Both the position numbers and the translations under genes were made by a program. Positions 1-9,443 of a stretch of DNA of 64,000 nucleotides are shown piece after piece. How positions within the stretch are numbered: the stretch's first letter is position 1; every line of letters starts with the position of its first letter. The notes below the pieces were generated by a model that worked only from the letters and a program-made list of their open reading frames with translations, was not told where the DNA came from and did no database searches. Source of the DNA: Mannheimia haemolytica (GTDB lineage Bacteria > Pseudomonadota > Gammaproteobacteria > Enterobacterales > Pasteurellaceae); assembly GCA_900638155.1 (NCBI GenBank), contig LR134495.1, positions 1,922,001 through 1,986,000 on the forward strand, written 5' to 3'.

Positions 1-773
1 TCTTCGGTTTGGAATGACTTCACGAAAGTTTGTAAGCGTGGATCATCTTTGTTATCTTCACGGCTTACCACTAAATTCACATACGGTGAATCTTTAGATT
101 CCACAATAATACCGTCTTTATCCGGACTTAACCCAGCTTGACCTGCGTAAGTGTTGTTGATTACCGCAAGTTCTACATCATCTAACATACGGGTTAAAAG
201 TGAGGTATCCGCCTGTACGATTTTGATATTTTTCGGGTTTTCGATAATATCGTTTTCGGTAGCAAACACATTTTTCGGATCTTTTAATTTCAATAAACCG
301 TGAGCTTGAAGCAATAATAACGCACGAGCAGTATTACTTGCATTGTTTGGAATCGCAACAGTCGCTCCGTCTTTTAACTCGGAAATGTTTTTAATTTTTT
401 TAGAATAAGCCGCGATTGGCCATACTAGCGTATTGCCGATAATCGCTAATTTATAACCACGATCTTTCACTTCTTGCTCTAAGTAAGGCACCGTTTGGAA
501 CGCGTTAGCATCTAAATCTTTAGAATGAAGTGCGGCATTTGGTTGAGTGTATTCCGTAAACTGTACTAACTCTACATCTAAGCCATATTTCTCTTTGGCG
601 ATTTTTACCGCCACTTCGGTCATTTGGGCTTCAGGACCGGTCATCACACCCACTTTTAATGGGACTTGTTTTTCAACTTTAGCCGGTGATACAGACTGTG
701 CTTTTTCATCTTTACATGCAGTAAGCGCTAATGCAGAGACTAACGCCACGCCTAATAATTTTTTAAAGTTCAT
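1..773 (-). CDS. metQ: MetQ-family methionine-binding lipoprotein, partial (first of two tandem copies)
   Basis: Substrate-binding lipoprotein of the MetNIQ D/L-methionine ABC importer, acting at the outer face of the inner membrane. The start codon is at 771-773 and the reading frame runs off the window edge, so the C-terminus is missing. The N-terminus has a basic start, a hydrophobic stretch and a lipobox (LALTAC), followed by the NlpA/MetQ fold with the family segments KVGVMTGPE, LDANAFQ, DIIENPKN and NNTYAG. It is clearly paralogous to the intact copy directly upstream in transcription order, with near-identical signal peptides. It is probably the last gene of metN-metI-metQ-metQ, under the MetJ-type promoter at 3.45 kb. 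The second copy may differ in ligand preference; that is inference. Confidence 0.93.
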   Translation of the reverse strand, partial: MNFKKLLGVALVSALALTACKDEKAQSVSPAKVEKQVPLKVGVMTGPEAQMTEVAVKIAKEKYGLDVELVQFTEYTQPNAALHSKDLDANAFQTVPYLEQEVKDRGYKLAIIGNTLVWPIAAYSKKIKNISELKDGATVAIPNNASNTARALLLLQAHGLLKLKDPKNVFATENDIIENPKNIKIVQADTSLLTRMLDDVELAVINNTYAGQAGLSPDKDGIIVESKDSPYVNLVVSREDNKDDPRLQTFVKSFQTE

Positions 774-855
774 TGTTTGCTCCTTCCTATATTTTAAAGA
801 TGAAAATGGCGATTAACCTAGCGCTTAATCGCCATTTAAGTAAAAATCAGCTAAA

Positions 856-1689
856 TTACCAACCTTTTACTACACCATCTTTAAAGTGTTTTTGTGCTTC
901 TTGGTACACTTCTTCGGTTTGGTAAGATTTAATAAAGTTTTGTACATTAGCTGCATCTTTATTGTCTTGGCGAGCCACAATAATATTCACATACGGTGAA
1001 TCTTTAGACTCAACAAATACACCGTGATCTTGGGTATTTAAGCCTACCTGCCCGGCATAAGTGTTATTTACCACCGCTAAATCTACGTCATCTAACGCTT
1101 TTGCGGCAATTGAAGTATCCACTTCTTTAATTTTTAAGTTTTTCGGATTTTCGATAATATCCACTGAAGTTGAGAATAAATTGGTATTATCTTTTAATTT
1201 AATTAACCCCTGTTTTTCTAATAAAATCAAAGCACGAGCTAAGTTTGAAGGATCATTTGGTACTGCAATTACCGCACCTTCTGCTAACTCAGACACATTT
1301 TTCACTTTTTTAGAGTAGCCCGCTAACGGATAAACAAAGGTGTTACCCACAATCACTAAGTTGTTTAAACCTTTTGATTGGCTGTCTTTATCTAAATATG
1401 GTTTGTGTTGGAATGCGTTTGCATCTAAATCACCTTTACTTACTGCAGTATTCGGTAAAGCGTAGTCGTTAAATAAAACGAACTCAACTTCTAAACCATA
1501 TTTTTCTTTTGCAATCTGTGCTGCACGTTCTGCAACGGTATGCTCAGGGCCTGACATTACCCCTACTTTGATTTTAGCCGGAGCTTGAGCTGCCGGAGCA
1601 GCGGTAGATTCTGCCTTTTTCTCTTCTTTACAAGCAGTTAATGCTAATGCAGAAACCAATGCAACACCTAAAATTTTCTTGAAACTCAT
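856..1689 (-). CDS. metQ: MetQ methionine-binding lipoprotein
   Basis: 277-residue periplasmic-face lipoprotein that captures methionine for MetNI. It opens with MSFKKILGVALVSALALTAC, a type II signal peptide whose lipobox cysteine is residue 20. The body carries NlpA-family landmarks: KVGVMSGPEH, LDANAFQHKPYL, VPNDPSNLARAL, IENPKNLKI and NNTYAGQVG. Length is normal for MetQ. It lies 21 bases after metI on the same strand, so it should be cotranscribed with metN and metI, and it is followed 82 bases later by a second, diverged metQ. A strong AGAGG-like ribosome site precedes the ATG. Confidence 0.96.
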   Translation of the reverse strand: MSFKKILGVALVSALALTACKEEKKAESTAAPAAQAPAKIKVGVMSGPEHTVAERAAQIAKEKYGLEVEFVLFNDYALPNTAVSKGDLDANAFQHKPYLDKDSQSKGLNNLVIVGNTFVYPLAGYSKKVKNVSELAEGAVIAVPNDPSNLARALILLEKQGLIKLKDNTNLFSTSVDIIENPKNLKIKEVDTSIAAKALDDVDLAVVNNTYAGQVGLNTQDHGVFVESKDSPYVNIIVARQDNKDAANVQNFIKSYQTEEVYQEAQKHFKDGVVKGW

Positions 1690-1710
1690 AGAAACCTCTT
1701 TTAAATAAAA

Positions 1711-2388
1711 TTAACGATGATCGTAACGTTTTGCTAAATAATCACCCAATTTTTGGCTGATCATCACAATTGCAACAATAATAATGGTAGCAATCCATTT
1801 CACATACACCATATTACGGTGTTCTCCATAGCTGATGGCTAAATTGCCTAAACCGCCGCCACCAACAGCCCCCGCCATTGCTGAGTAGCCAATTAAAGCA
1901 ACCAGCGTTAGCGTAATGCCATTAATCAAAATCGGTAATGACTCCGGTAAATAAAATTTCGTTACTACCTGCCAATTTGTTGCTCCCATTGATTTTGCCG
2001 CTTCTGTTAAACCGGACGGAATTTCAAGCAACGCATTAGAAGTTAAACGGGCAAAAAACGGAATGGCAGACACGCTTAAAGGAACAATAGCCGCCGTTGT
2101 GCCTAATGTTGTGCCTACAATTAAACGTGTAAACGGCAACAAAATAATCAATAAAATAATGAACGGAATCGAACGCCCGATGTTAATAACGACATCTAAC
2201 ACTTGATGTAATCTCGGATTTTCTAAAATTTCACCTTTACCGGTTAAAAAAGCCAAGAAACCAATCGGTAAACCGATGACTACCGCCAATGCCGTTGCCA
2301 CAAAGCCCATATAAACGGTTTCAAAAGTAGATTCCCATACTAAGCCCCACATCTGTGGCGTCATCTCACGTAAAAAATCAGCCCACAT
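1711..2388 (-). CDS. metI: MetI methionine ABC transporter permease
   Basis: 225-residue inner membrane permease of the MetNIQ importer. It has about five hydrophobic segments and the binding-protein-dependent transport (EAA) loop, seen as [19 protein letters not shown] near residues 125-145, which contacts the ATPase. The GxxGxxxxA-like stretch at [17 protein letters not shown] is typical of MetI. Its start overlaps the end of metN by 11 bases, which implies translational coupling, and metQ follows 21 bases later. Length and order match metNIQ of enteric and Pasteurellaceae genomes. Confidence 0.97.
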   Translation of the reverse strand: MWADFLREMTPQMWGLVWESTFETVYMGFVATALAVVIGLPIGFLAFLTGKGEILENPRLHQVLDVVINIGRSIPFIILLIILLPFTRLIVGTTLGTTAAIVPLSVSAIPFFARLTSNALLEIPSGLTEAAKSMGATNWQVVTKFYLPESLPILINGITLTLVALIGYSAMAGAVGGGGLGNLAISYGEHRNMVYVKWIATIIIVAIVMISQKLGDYLAKRYDHR

Positions 2389-3412
2389 AGCCTAACACCT
2401 CTACTTTTACATTGTTATCAATTAAATAAAATTTTGCTTCTGCAATAGAATCCGGATTACCACTTACTTCTGCGATCACAAACCCAAATTTTACCCCACC
2501 AGCATAATCGATTTGTGACATCAAAATACTAAAATCAATGCCGAATTTTTTCGATGCCATTGAAAGCAAAGGAGCATCAACCGAACGTCCGGTAAACTCA
2601 AACTTTATAATCGGCTTACTATGCTCAGTCGGCGAACTTAAAAGCTGCTCGGTATATTCTTGCGGCAATTCAAAATGGAAAGTCGATTGAATAAATTTCT
2701 GAGCCAACTCGGTTTTCGGATTAGAGAAAATTTCACTTACCGAGCCAGATTCAATCAACTGCCCCTTATCAATCACAGCCACTCGGTCACAAATGCGTTT
2801 TACCACTTCCATTTCGTGAGTGATTAATAAAATCGTCAAACCAAGACGTTTATTAATATCTTTTAATAACTGCAAAATGGATTGTGTAGTCGCCGGATCT
2901 AACGCACTGGTCGCTTCATCACACAATAAAACGTGCGGATCGCTGGCTAACGCACGAGCAATCGCCACACGCTGTTTTTGTCCCCCTGAAAGATTTGCCG
3001 GGTAAACGTCTTTACGATCTGTTAAGCCCACTAAATCCAACAGTTCATTAACTTTCTTCTCAACTTGCTCTTTTGGCGTATTACTTAAACGCAACGATAA
3101 CGCCACGTTTTCAAACACAGTTTGTGATGAAAGCAAATTAAAATGTTGGAAAATCATTGCAATATTACGGCGAGCATGAATCAACTCTTTATCCGACATT
3201 GCCGTTAAATCTTGCCCATCAACAATCACTTGCCCCATTGTCGGGCGTTCTAATAAATTTACACAGCGAATTAAGGTACTTTTTCCTGCCCCTGATGCTC
3301 CAATGACACCATAAATAGTGCCTCTTGGTACTTCTAGGTTTACATTATCCAGAGCGGTAATTTTTTTGCCCTTTACCTCAAATTGTTTGCTGATATTTTT
3401 CAGCTGAATCAT
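2378..3412 (-). CDS. metN: MetN methionine ABC transporter ATPase
   Basis: 344-residue cytoplasmic ATPase that drives methionine import. Visible motifs are Walker A (GASGAGKST, about residues 37-45), the Q-loop (IFQHFNLL), the signature [15 protein letters not shown], Walker B ([12 protein letters not shown]) and the switch histidine in LLITHEM. The C-terminal about 90 residues form the NIL domain, which in the family binds methionine and inhibits transport when the cell has enough. It is the first gene of metNIQQ and sits directly downstream of a promoter overlapped by two MetJ boxes. Confidence 0.98.
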   Translation of the reverse strand: MIQLKNISKQFEVKGKKITALDNVNLEVPRGTIYGVIGASGAGKSTLIRCVNLLERPTMGQVIVDGQDLTAMSDKELIHARRNIAMIFQHFNLLSSQTVFENVALSLRLSNTPKEQVEKKVNELLDLVGLTDRKDVYPANLSGGQKQRVAIARALASDPHVLLCDEATSALDPATTQSILQLLKDINKRLGLTILLITHEMEVVKRICDRVAVIDKGQLIESGSVSEIFSNPKTELAQKFIQSTFHFELPQEYTEQLLSSPTEHSKPIIKFEFTGRSVDAPLLSMASKKFGIDFSILMSQIDYAGGVKFGFVIAEVSGNPDSIAEAKFYLIDNNVKVEVLGYVG

Positions 3413-3452
3413 TTTCTATTTATCCACATTCAATTAACTATTATTTTTGGTT

Positions 3453-3480
3453 ATTTTAGACGTCTAGAATGCTATGTCAA
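3453..3480 (-). promoter_or_regulatory. metN promoter with two tandem MetJ boxes
   Basis: Read on the minus strand, a sigma-70 promoter is formed by TTGACA (3475-3480) and TAAAAT (3453-3458) with a 16-base spacer. The spacer is filled by two adjacent 8-mers, AGCATTCT and AGACGTCT (3458-3473); the second is the perfect MetJ box and the first matches 5 of 8. MetJ with S-adenosylmethionine bound here would block polymerase directly. Transcripts would start about 50 bases before the metN ATG at 3412. Confidence 0.9.
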
Positions 3481-3585
3481 TCAACTAACCCGATTTTTTT
3501 ATTCCAAATAAGCATAACGCATAAAATAATAGCTTGCACTTGAAATAAATTAGGGTTTTGTATGATTGGTTTTCATCACAAGCAA

Positions 3586-3631
3586 ACAAGCGGTCAAAAT
3601 TGGCAATTTTTTGTCAAATTTAACCGCTTGT
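3586..3631. terminator. Inverted pair of uptake signal sequences, likely terminator
   Basis: ACAAGCGGTC at 3586-3595 faces ACCGCTTGT at 3623-3631 with an AT-rich loop. Such convergent uptake signals are common as intrinsic terminators in Pasteurellaceae. This pair lies 3' of nothing on the plus strand and just beyond the stop of the OLD-like gene on the minus strand, separating it from the met promoter region. Confidence 0.6.
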
Positions 3632-3634
3632 ATT

Positions 3635-5179
3635 CTATACTTTGTTTATCAATGCCAGCACATCTGCAAATAATTGTTTAAATAAAGTTGGAATTGAATG
3701 TTCTCCTCGATTACGCATCTCATTAGATAACGCAATGGCTAAATCAGGTTTTGAGTTTTTTTGAATAGCGCGTTTAATAATGTAAGAAACTGGAAATTTC
3801 TCTTGTGAGCGCCAATTTGCCAAACGCACAAACACATTTCGCAAGCCAGCTTTATAAAAAAAATGCTCTATATCTTTTTGTGGTAATGTCGTCAACCTTT
3901 GCTCAAAATGCACATCCATACTTTTTACCGTATCGGCATAGCGCTTTCCTGCATCATCACCATCGGTTAATACATACCACTCAATCCCCATTGCTTTTGC
4001 ATATTTAATCAATGGACGTAGACCACATTGAGCAAATTCCACAATTTTGATTCCTTCCATCTCTAAATTAATCTCAAGTAACTTAGCCAATTCCATCAAC
4101 AACCATACTTCAGTTTCACCTTCAACCAAAATCCACGCTTTAGCAAATAGAGCCAAGCCCCGATTGTGGTGAATATGAAAGGTTAATTTCCGCAAATCTT
4201 CCTTGCCTAAACTGTGGCGTTCAAGCCAATAGGCTTGAGTGTGATCGTTATAACGCACCAAACGGCAGATTTCCCGCAGCGGCACTTGCGATAATAATTC
4301 AATAGAATTAGTAGTGGTGATCCGTTGGCTGGGTAAAAAACCGAGCAGTTCCCAAAAAATCGCAATCATTCGAGGGTGTAGTTGAGCATTCAGATCTTCA
4401 AATAAAATAATCGGCTTTTCTATTACTGTAGATTTAGGATTAAACAAAAATAGAGCAGAAATATGCTGCTGAACAGATTCGACCAATTCCGGCTGCTGTT
4501 TTAGGCGTAAACAGAGGGATTTTACTTTTTCCCACCACAGAGTCGTATCTTGCATACTAGTTTTGATCAAATAGCGACTTTGGCTGGTTAGAAAATAGTA
4601 TTTAAGCAGCGAAGAGAGGGCATTTAATTCACGCTGAAAATCATCTTCAAGTTGAGACGATCCTTTAAGTAATAAGTCATTATGCACCCTGTTATTGAGT
4701 CTTGCATCACGCAAGCGATAAACAGGGTGATGATAAATAAACTGCCGAATGGCGTTTTCAGCCTGTTCTATGTGAATAGGCTTTAGGGCTTGATCGACAA
4801 ATTGATAGTCGGTGCTAATCTGCTCCGCTTGTAATTTTCCGGTTACGGCAAGCGAAACATAGCGGTGGTTATCCATATAAAAAGCGGCTTTTTCTAAATA
4901 AGGGGGAAATTGCACCACTAAATCGTGCTGTTCTTCACAAAAGGTAAACACCAATTTGATGTCCCGCACTTGGTTAGGTGTATCGATATATTGAATATGG
5001 AAATCTTTAAACCGAAATTGGTACAACGCCTGTTCAAGGTTAAAAATCAGGCTTAATGCATCAATCAGACTGGATTTACCCCACGCATTTTCGCCAATCA
5101 AGACCATATTCGGTCGCAGTTGGAGCGATAAATGGTTAATGCCACGAAAGCCGCTTATTTCAATCTGTTTTAGATACAT
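3635..5179 (-). CDS. OLD-like ATPase/TOPRIM protein (YbjD-type, DUF2813)
   Basis: 514-residue predicted ATP-dependent nuclease. The N-terminus is an SMC/RecF-like ATPase half with Walker A GENAWGKSS at residues 29-37 after FRGINHLSLQLRPN. A distal ATPase segment contains IILFEDLNAQLHPRM, a Walker B/D-loop-like element. The C-terminal third is a TOPRIM domain, with the acidic E in AWILVEGETEVWLL and the DxD in YVLTDGDDAGKRYA. This order matches the chromosomal YbjD family of OLD proteins. The cellular role is not known, though related OLD nucleases act in phage defence. It ends the minus-strand group after ppnN, with an 18-base gap. No partner gene typical of Gabija is next to it. Confidence 0.85.
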   Translation of the reverse strand: MYLKQIEISGFRGINHLSLQLRPNMVLIGENAWGKSSLIDALSLIFNLEQALYQFRFKDFHIQYIDTPNQVRDIKLVFTFCEEQHDLVVQFPPYLEKAAFYMDNHRYVSLAVTGKLQAEQISTDYQFVDQALKPIHIEQAENAIRQFIYHHPVYRLRDARLNNRVHNDLLLKGSSQLEDDFQRELNALSSLLKYYFLTSQSRYLIKTSMQDTTLWWEKVKSLCLRLKQQPELVESVQQHISALFLFNPKSTVIEKPIILFEDLNAQLHPRMIAIFWELLGFLPSQRITTTNSIELLSQVPLREICRLVRYNDHTQAYWLERHSLGKEDLRKLTFHIHHNRGLALFAKAWILVEGETEVWLLMELAKLLEINLEMEGIKIVEFAQCGLRPLIKYAKAMGIEWYVLTDGDDAGKRYADTVKSMDVHFEQRLTTLPQKDIEHFFYKAGLRNVFVRLANWRSQEKFPVSYIIKRAIQKNSKPDLAIALSNEMRNRGEHSIPTLFKQLFADVLALINKV

Positions 5180-5197
5180 ACCTTCCCCCTTGTTGCA

Positions 5198-6565
5198 TTA
5201 CCTTTTTACAATTTCATAGCAAGGTTGGTACGCCTCTCCGGTTGGAATTTTCATACGGTGTTGAACCACAAAACGTTCCAGTAGTTTATCCATATGATCC
5301 ATTAATTTACGATTGCCGTGTAATTTAAACACGCCATATTTCTCAATTAAATCCGAGGTTCCCGGCTTAATATTACCTGCAACAATCCCTGAAAATGCCC
5401 GTCTTAAATTCGCAGCCAACTGCTCTTTTGGCTGTGCTAAACTTAAATTCAGATTCGCCATATTTTCGTGGGTTGGAATAAATGGCGTAATAAAATCTTC
5501 CTCAATTTTTAACGACCAGTTGAAATTATAAGCATCACCACTTTCATAACGGCTGCTTTTTACCTCTGTCATAGATTGCTTCACTTTACGAGCCACCAAC
5601 ACCGGGTCATCAATAATAATTTCATACAAACTGCGTGCTTCTTCGCCTAAGGTTTCGCCAATAAATTGATCGATAGCATAGAAATAGTCTGCCGATTCTT
5701 TCGGAGCGGTTAAAATCAGCGGTAATTTTTGTGCATTGTTAGCAGGGTTTAATTTAATGCCGATAATATACAGCAACTCTTCCAGCGTTCCCGGTCCGCC
5801 GGGGAAAACCACAATGGCGTGACCTAAACGCACAAAGGCTTCCAACCGTTTTTCAATATCCGGCATAATGATTAGCTCATTTACAATCGGATTCGGTGGC
5901 TCGGAAGCAATAATAGACGGCTCGGTAATGCCAATAAAACGCCCGTTCTTATAACGCTGATTGGCGTGTCCGATAGCCGCTCCTTTCATCGGGGCTTCCA
6001 TCACACCGGCTCCACAGCCGGTCACAATATTCAGCTCACGCAAACCAAACTCTTGTCCGACTGCACGGCAATATTGGTATTCGGTGTCATTGATCGAATG
6101 CCCGCCCCAACACACCACTAAATTCGGATCGGTATTCATTTCAATCGCTTTCGCATTACGCAAAATCGAAAATACGGTATTCGTGGTTAAGGTTTCTAAA
6201 GAACTCTCTTCAAACGGTCGAATCGCATTTTTTAACGCATTCACAAACACAATATCCCGTAGCACGGCAAAAAGATGATATTGAATATTCAAAATCATCT
6301 TGCCGTCAACAAACGCAGTTGCCGGCGGATGATGCAATTCAAGTGAAACACCCTTTTCACGGGTTAATAATCGGATTTCAAAATCAGGATATTGGCTTAA
6401 CAATGCACGGCTGTCATCGGTATGCACGCCGGAATTTAGCACCGCCAAGGAGCAATTACGATAAAGTTGATACAAATTCCCCTGTGTATTCTTTGCCAGC
6501 AATTCCATTTCCAAATGGGAAAGCTGCTCCATACTCCCTTTCGGGTTGACTCGATGTATTGCCAT
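5198..6565 (-). CDS. ppnN: Pyrimidine/purine nucleotide 5'-monophosphate nucleosidase PpnN
   Basis: 455-residue cytosolic enzyme that hydrolyses nucleoside monophosphates to base and ribose 5-phosphate; the E. coli homologue (YgdH) binds (p)ppGpp. The central LOG/lysine-decarboxylase-like Rossmann domain shows [14 protein letters not shown] and the signature [11 protein letters not shown]. It is flanked by the N-terminal PpnN domain ([20 protein letters not shown]) and a C-terminal DUF3412-like part. The length is almost the same as the E. coli protein. It lies in a same-strand run with tcdA upstream and the OLD-like gene downstream. Confidence 0.95.
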   Translation of the reverse strand: MAIHRVNPKGSMEQLSHLEMELLAKNTQGNLYQLYRNCSLAVLNSGVHTDDSRALLSQYPDFEIRLLTREKGVSLELHHPPATAFVDGKMILNIQYHLFAVLRDIVFVNALKNAIRPFEESSLETLTTNTVFSILRNAKAIEMNTDPNLVVCWGGHSINDTEYQYCRAVGQEFGLRELNIVTGCGAGVMEAPMKGAAIGHANQRYKNGRFIGITEPSIIASEPPNPIVNELIIMPDIEKRLEAFVRLGHAIVVFPGGPGTLEELLYIIGIKLNPANNAQKLPLILTAPKESADYFYAIDQFIGETLGEEARSLYEIIIDDPVLVARKVKQSMTEVKSSRYESGDAYNFNWSLKIEEDFITPFIPTHENMANLNLSLAQPKEQLAANLRRAFSGIVAGNIKPGTSDLIEKYGVFKLHGNRKLMDHMDKLLERFVVQHRMKIPTGEAYQPCYEIVKR

Positions 6566-6611
6566 TGCTTACTCCTTGATTTGCAAAAAATTCATTAAAT
6601 ATGACCGCTTG

Positions 6612-7367
6612 TTACCTCAATAGTTTATCAATCACCCGACTTACCGCAAAAAAGCCGAAGGTTGCCGTCACCATAGTCACCGCCCCGAAACCGTTGGCAC
6701 AGTTCATCGTTGCCGACACCTCACAACCCTCGCCCATTTGCGGGAAAATCAGTTGCTGAGTCGAAGAGACGCACTCCACGCCGAATTTGCTTTTATTGCT
6801 GAAACCGTACTCTTTACGCAACAAGGTGCGAACCCTTGCCGCCAGTGGATCTTGCACCGTTTTGCTTAAATCGGTAATTTGAATTTTGGTCGGATCGGTC
6901 TGCCCACCAGCCCCACCGGTGGTGATAATTTTGATCTTATTGCGTTTACAAAACGCAATCATCGCCGCTTTTACTCGCACACTGTCAATCGCATCGATCA
7001 CATAGTCATAGCCCCGATTGAGGTAGTCTGCGAGATTATCCTGCGTTAAGAAATCATCGATAATCTCCACCGCACATTCAGGATTAATCCGCTCAATCCG
7101 CTCTTTCATCGCTTCGGTTTTCAGTTGAGCCACCGTGCCGCTCATTGCGTGAATTTGGCGGTTGATATTGGTCACGCAAATATCGTCCATATCAATCATC
7201 GTGATCTTGCCGATACCTGAGCGAGCCAATGCCTCTACCGCCCACGAGCCAACCCCTCCAATCCCAATCACACAAATATGCGAACGGCGTAGTTTCTCCA
7301 ATCCTTCCGGCGTATAAAGACGACCAATACCGCCAAAACGTTGTTCGTAGTTATCAATTCGTTCCAT
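6612..7367 (-). CDS. tcdA: tRNA threonylcarbamoyladenosine dehydratase TcdA
   Basis: 251-residue E1/ThiF-like enzyme that cyclises t6A37 in tRNAs to ct6A in an ATP-dependent reaction. The nucleotide-binding motif GIGGVGSWAVEALARSG lies at about residues 35-51. It is followed by the conserved MIDMDDICVTNINRQIHA and by the TTGGAGGQTDPTKI segment. The protein is slightly shorter than E. coli TcdA. It sits between uup and ppnN on the minus strand, with short uptake-signal-bearing gaps on both sides. I see no frameshift or missing motif. Confidence 0.95.
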   Translation of the reverse strand: MERIDNYEQRFGGIGRLYTPEGLEKLRRSHICVIGIGGVGSWAVEALARSGIGKITMIDMDDICVTNINRQIHAMSGTVAQLKTEAMKERIERINPECAVEIIDDFLTQDNLADYLNRGYDYVIDAIDSVRVKAAMIAFCKRNKIKIITTGGAGGQTDPTKIQITDLSKTVQDPLAARVRTLLRKEYGFSNKSKFGVECVSSTQQLIFPQMGEGCEVSATMNCANGFGAVTMVTATFGFFAVSRVIDKLLR

Positions 7368-7396
7368 TTTGCAAAATTTTCCGTAAAAATGACCGC

Positions 7397-9349
7397 TTAC
7401 ACATTCCCATTTTTAATATTTTCCAACGCTTCCCACCGCTCAAAAGCTTGTTCTAATGCAGCTTCGGTGTCAGCAAGTTTTTGTAGCTGGGCGTTGGTGT
7501 AGCTTGGATCTTTGGCGAAGAACTCGGCACTATTTACTTCGGCTTGCAGAGCTTCAATCTCGGCTTCGAGCTGTTCCATTTTTGCCGGTAACTCGTCCAG
7601 TTCACGCTGTTCTTTGTAGGAAAGTTTGGTTTTCCGATTTCCCTCCTCCTGCTTGCGGGGGGAGGTGTCCGCAGGACGGAGGTGGGGAATTTCTTCCACT
7701 TTTTGCAAATTTTTACTCGAATTTAACCGCTTGTCGGCAGTGGCGGCGAAGTAATTTTCCTGCTGTTGTTTAGCATCGAAATAGCCGCCGACATATTTAT
7801 TCACCACGCCTTCGCCCTCGAAGAAGTAGCATTCGGTTACGGTGTTATCCACAAATTGACGGTCGTGGCTCACAATAATCAAGGTGCCTTGATAGTCGGT
7901 AAGCATCTCTTCCAGCAGTTCGAGGGTTTCCACGTCTAAATCGTTGGTCGGTTCGTCCAAAATCAACAAGTTGTTTGGTTTGAGTAACAGTTTTGCCAAC
8001 AACAAGCGGTTGCGTTCACCACCCGAAAGGGCTTTCACCGGTGTCATTGCCCGTTTTGGTGGGAACAGGAAGTCTTGCAGATAGCCGAGAACGTGGCGTT
8101 TCACCCCATTTACTTCCACATCTTGCTTGCCGTCTGCTACGTTGTCCATCACGGTTTTTTCAGGGTCAAGATCGGCTCGGTATTGGTCGAAGTACGCCAC
8201 TTCCAATTTGGTGCCACAACGCACCGAACCTGATGTCGGCTGAATTTCGCCAAGTAACAGCTTAATCAGCGTGGTTTTGCCGATCCCATTCGCCCCAATC
8301 AGGGCAATTTTATCGCCACGCAAAATGGTGGTGCTGAAATTTTTCAGCAGGGTTCTGCCGCCAATTTCATAGCCGGCATTTTCCACTTCAAACACAATTT
8401 TGCCGCTGCGTGCGGTGTTGTCGATCTGAATTTTCGCTGTGCCTTGCACCTCTCGGCGGTTTCTACGCTCTTCACGCAACGCTTTCAACGCCCGCACTCG
8501 CCCTTCGTTTCGAGTGCGTCTTGCCTTAATCCCCTGACGGATCCAGACCTCTTCTTGAGCGAGTTTTTTGTCAAACAGCTCATTTTGCAACGCTTCCACC
8601 CGCAGATCCTCGGCTTTTTCTTCCAAGTATTTATCGTAATTGCTTGGGTAGGAAACCAATTTGCCTCGATCCAAGTCCACAATCCGAGTCGCCATTTTGC
8701 GGATAAAGGCACGGTCGTGCGAGATAAAAATAATGCTGCCTTTGAAATCCAACAACAGATTTTCCAGCCACGCAATCGCCTCAATGTCGAGGTGGTTGGT
8801 CGGTTCGTCCAACAGCAATACATCGGGATCGGCAACCAACGCCCGAGCCAATGCCGCACGGCGTACCCAACCGCCCGAGAGTTCGCACAGGCGTTTATCG
8901 GGGTCGAGTTCCAACAGTTTCAAAGTATCTTGAATACGGTTTTCAAACTGCCAACCGTTATCGTGTTCTAATTGCGACTGCACCGCTGAAAGTTTGGCGA
9001 GCAGTTCATCGCTGTAATCGGTCTGCATTTGCAGGGAAATGTGGTGATATTGCTTCAATAAGTCGGCAAGGTGGGCAATTCCCTCCGCCACATAATCGAA
9101 CACCGTTTCTTCAATATGGCGGGGCGGATCTTGCTCAAGGCGTGTGACGACAATGTCTTTTTCAAATACCAACTTGCCGTCATCAAGCTGAACTTCGCCC
9201 GCCAGAATTTTCATCAGGGTCGATTTACCCGCCCCGTTACGCCCCACCAAACAAACCCGCTCGCCGGGTTCGATGTGCAATTCGGTATGATCTAATAAAG
9301 GATGATCGCCAAAGCCTAAGTAGGCGTTGGAAAGATTGATAAGTGCCAT
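7397..9349 (-). CDS. uup: ABC-F ATPase Uup
   Basis: 650-residue soluble twin-ATPase of the ABC-F family, which acts on ribosomes and limits precise excision of transposons in E. coli. It has two ABC domains, with Walker A GRNGAGKST and GANGIGKTT and signatures LSGGWVRRAALARAL and LSGGERNRLLLAKLL. The inter-domain linker is rich in R and E, and the C-terminal coiled coil begins near KLSYKEQRELDELPAK and binds DNA in the family. The linker before the coiled coil contains an odd GC-rich stretch at 7641-7687, encoding HLRPADTSPRKQEEG, that looks like an in-frame repeat insertion. Otherwise the length and order are normal. Confidence 0.96.
   Translation of the reverse strand: MALINLSNAYLGFGDHPLLDHTELHIEPGERVCLVGRNGAGKSTLMKILAGEVQLDDGKLVFEKDIVVTRLEQDPPRHIEETVFDYVAEGIAHLADLLKQYHHISLQMQTDYSDELLAKLSAVQSQLEHDNGWQFENRIQDTLKLLELDPDKRLCELSGGWVRRAALARALVADPDVLLLDEPTNHLDIEAIAWLENLLLDFKGSIIFISHDRAFIRKMATRIVDLDRGKLVSYPSNYDKYLEEKAEDLRVEALQNELFDKKLAQEEVWIRQGIKARRTRNEGRVRALKALREERRNRREVQGTAKIQIDNTARSGKIVFEVENAGYEIGGRTLLKNFSTTILRGDKIALIGANGIGKTTLIKLLLGEIQPTSGSVRCGTKLEVAYFDQYRADLDPEKTVMDNVADGKQDVEVNGVKRHVLGYLQDFLFPPKRAMTPVKALSGGERNRLLLAKLLLKPNNLLILDEPTNDLDVETLELLEEMLTDYQGTLIIVSHDRQFVDNTVTECYFFEGEGVVNKYVGGYFDAKQQQENYFAATADKRLNSSKNLQKVEEIPHLRPADTSPRKQEEGNRKTKLSYKEQRELDELPAKMEQLEAEIEALQAEVNSAEFFAKDPSYTNAQLQKLADTEAALEQAFERWEALENIKNGNV
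7641..7687. repeat. GC-rich palindromic repeat inserted in frame within uup
   Basis: A GC-rich segment unlike the surrounding codons. CCTCC at 7642-7646 pairs with GGAGG at 7661-7665, and GTCC-GCA-GGAC forms a second hairpin at 7667-7677. It keeps the uup frame open and falls in the variable linker before the C-terminal coiled coil. It resembles the tandem-hairpin elements at 18.4 and 46.8 kb in design (GC stems, three-base loop) but not in sequence. Confidence 0.55.
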
Positions 9350-9443
9350 AGTTTTTATTATCTACTGTATGATCCAAAAACGGTCGAATTTCCTTCTATT
9401 TTTGCAAAAAATTGTGAAAATTCGACCGCTTGTTTAGTTAAGA

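Noticed and set aside
3635..6565. OLD-like protein plus neighbour as a Gabija-type defence pair
   Set aside because: The neighbour is the housekeeping nucleosidase ppnN, not a UvrD-like helicase, and the OLD protein is of the conserved chromosomal YbjD type.
8444..8971. Long open frames on the plus strand opposite uup
   Set aside because: They are mirror frames of a conserved ABC-F gene, with no ribosome site and no recognisable protein.
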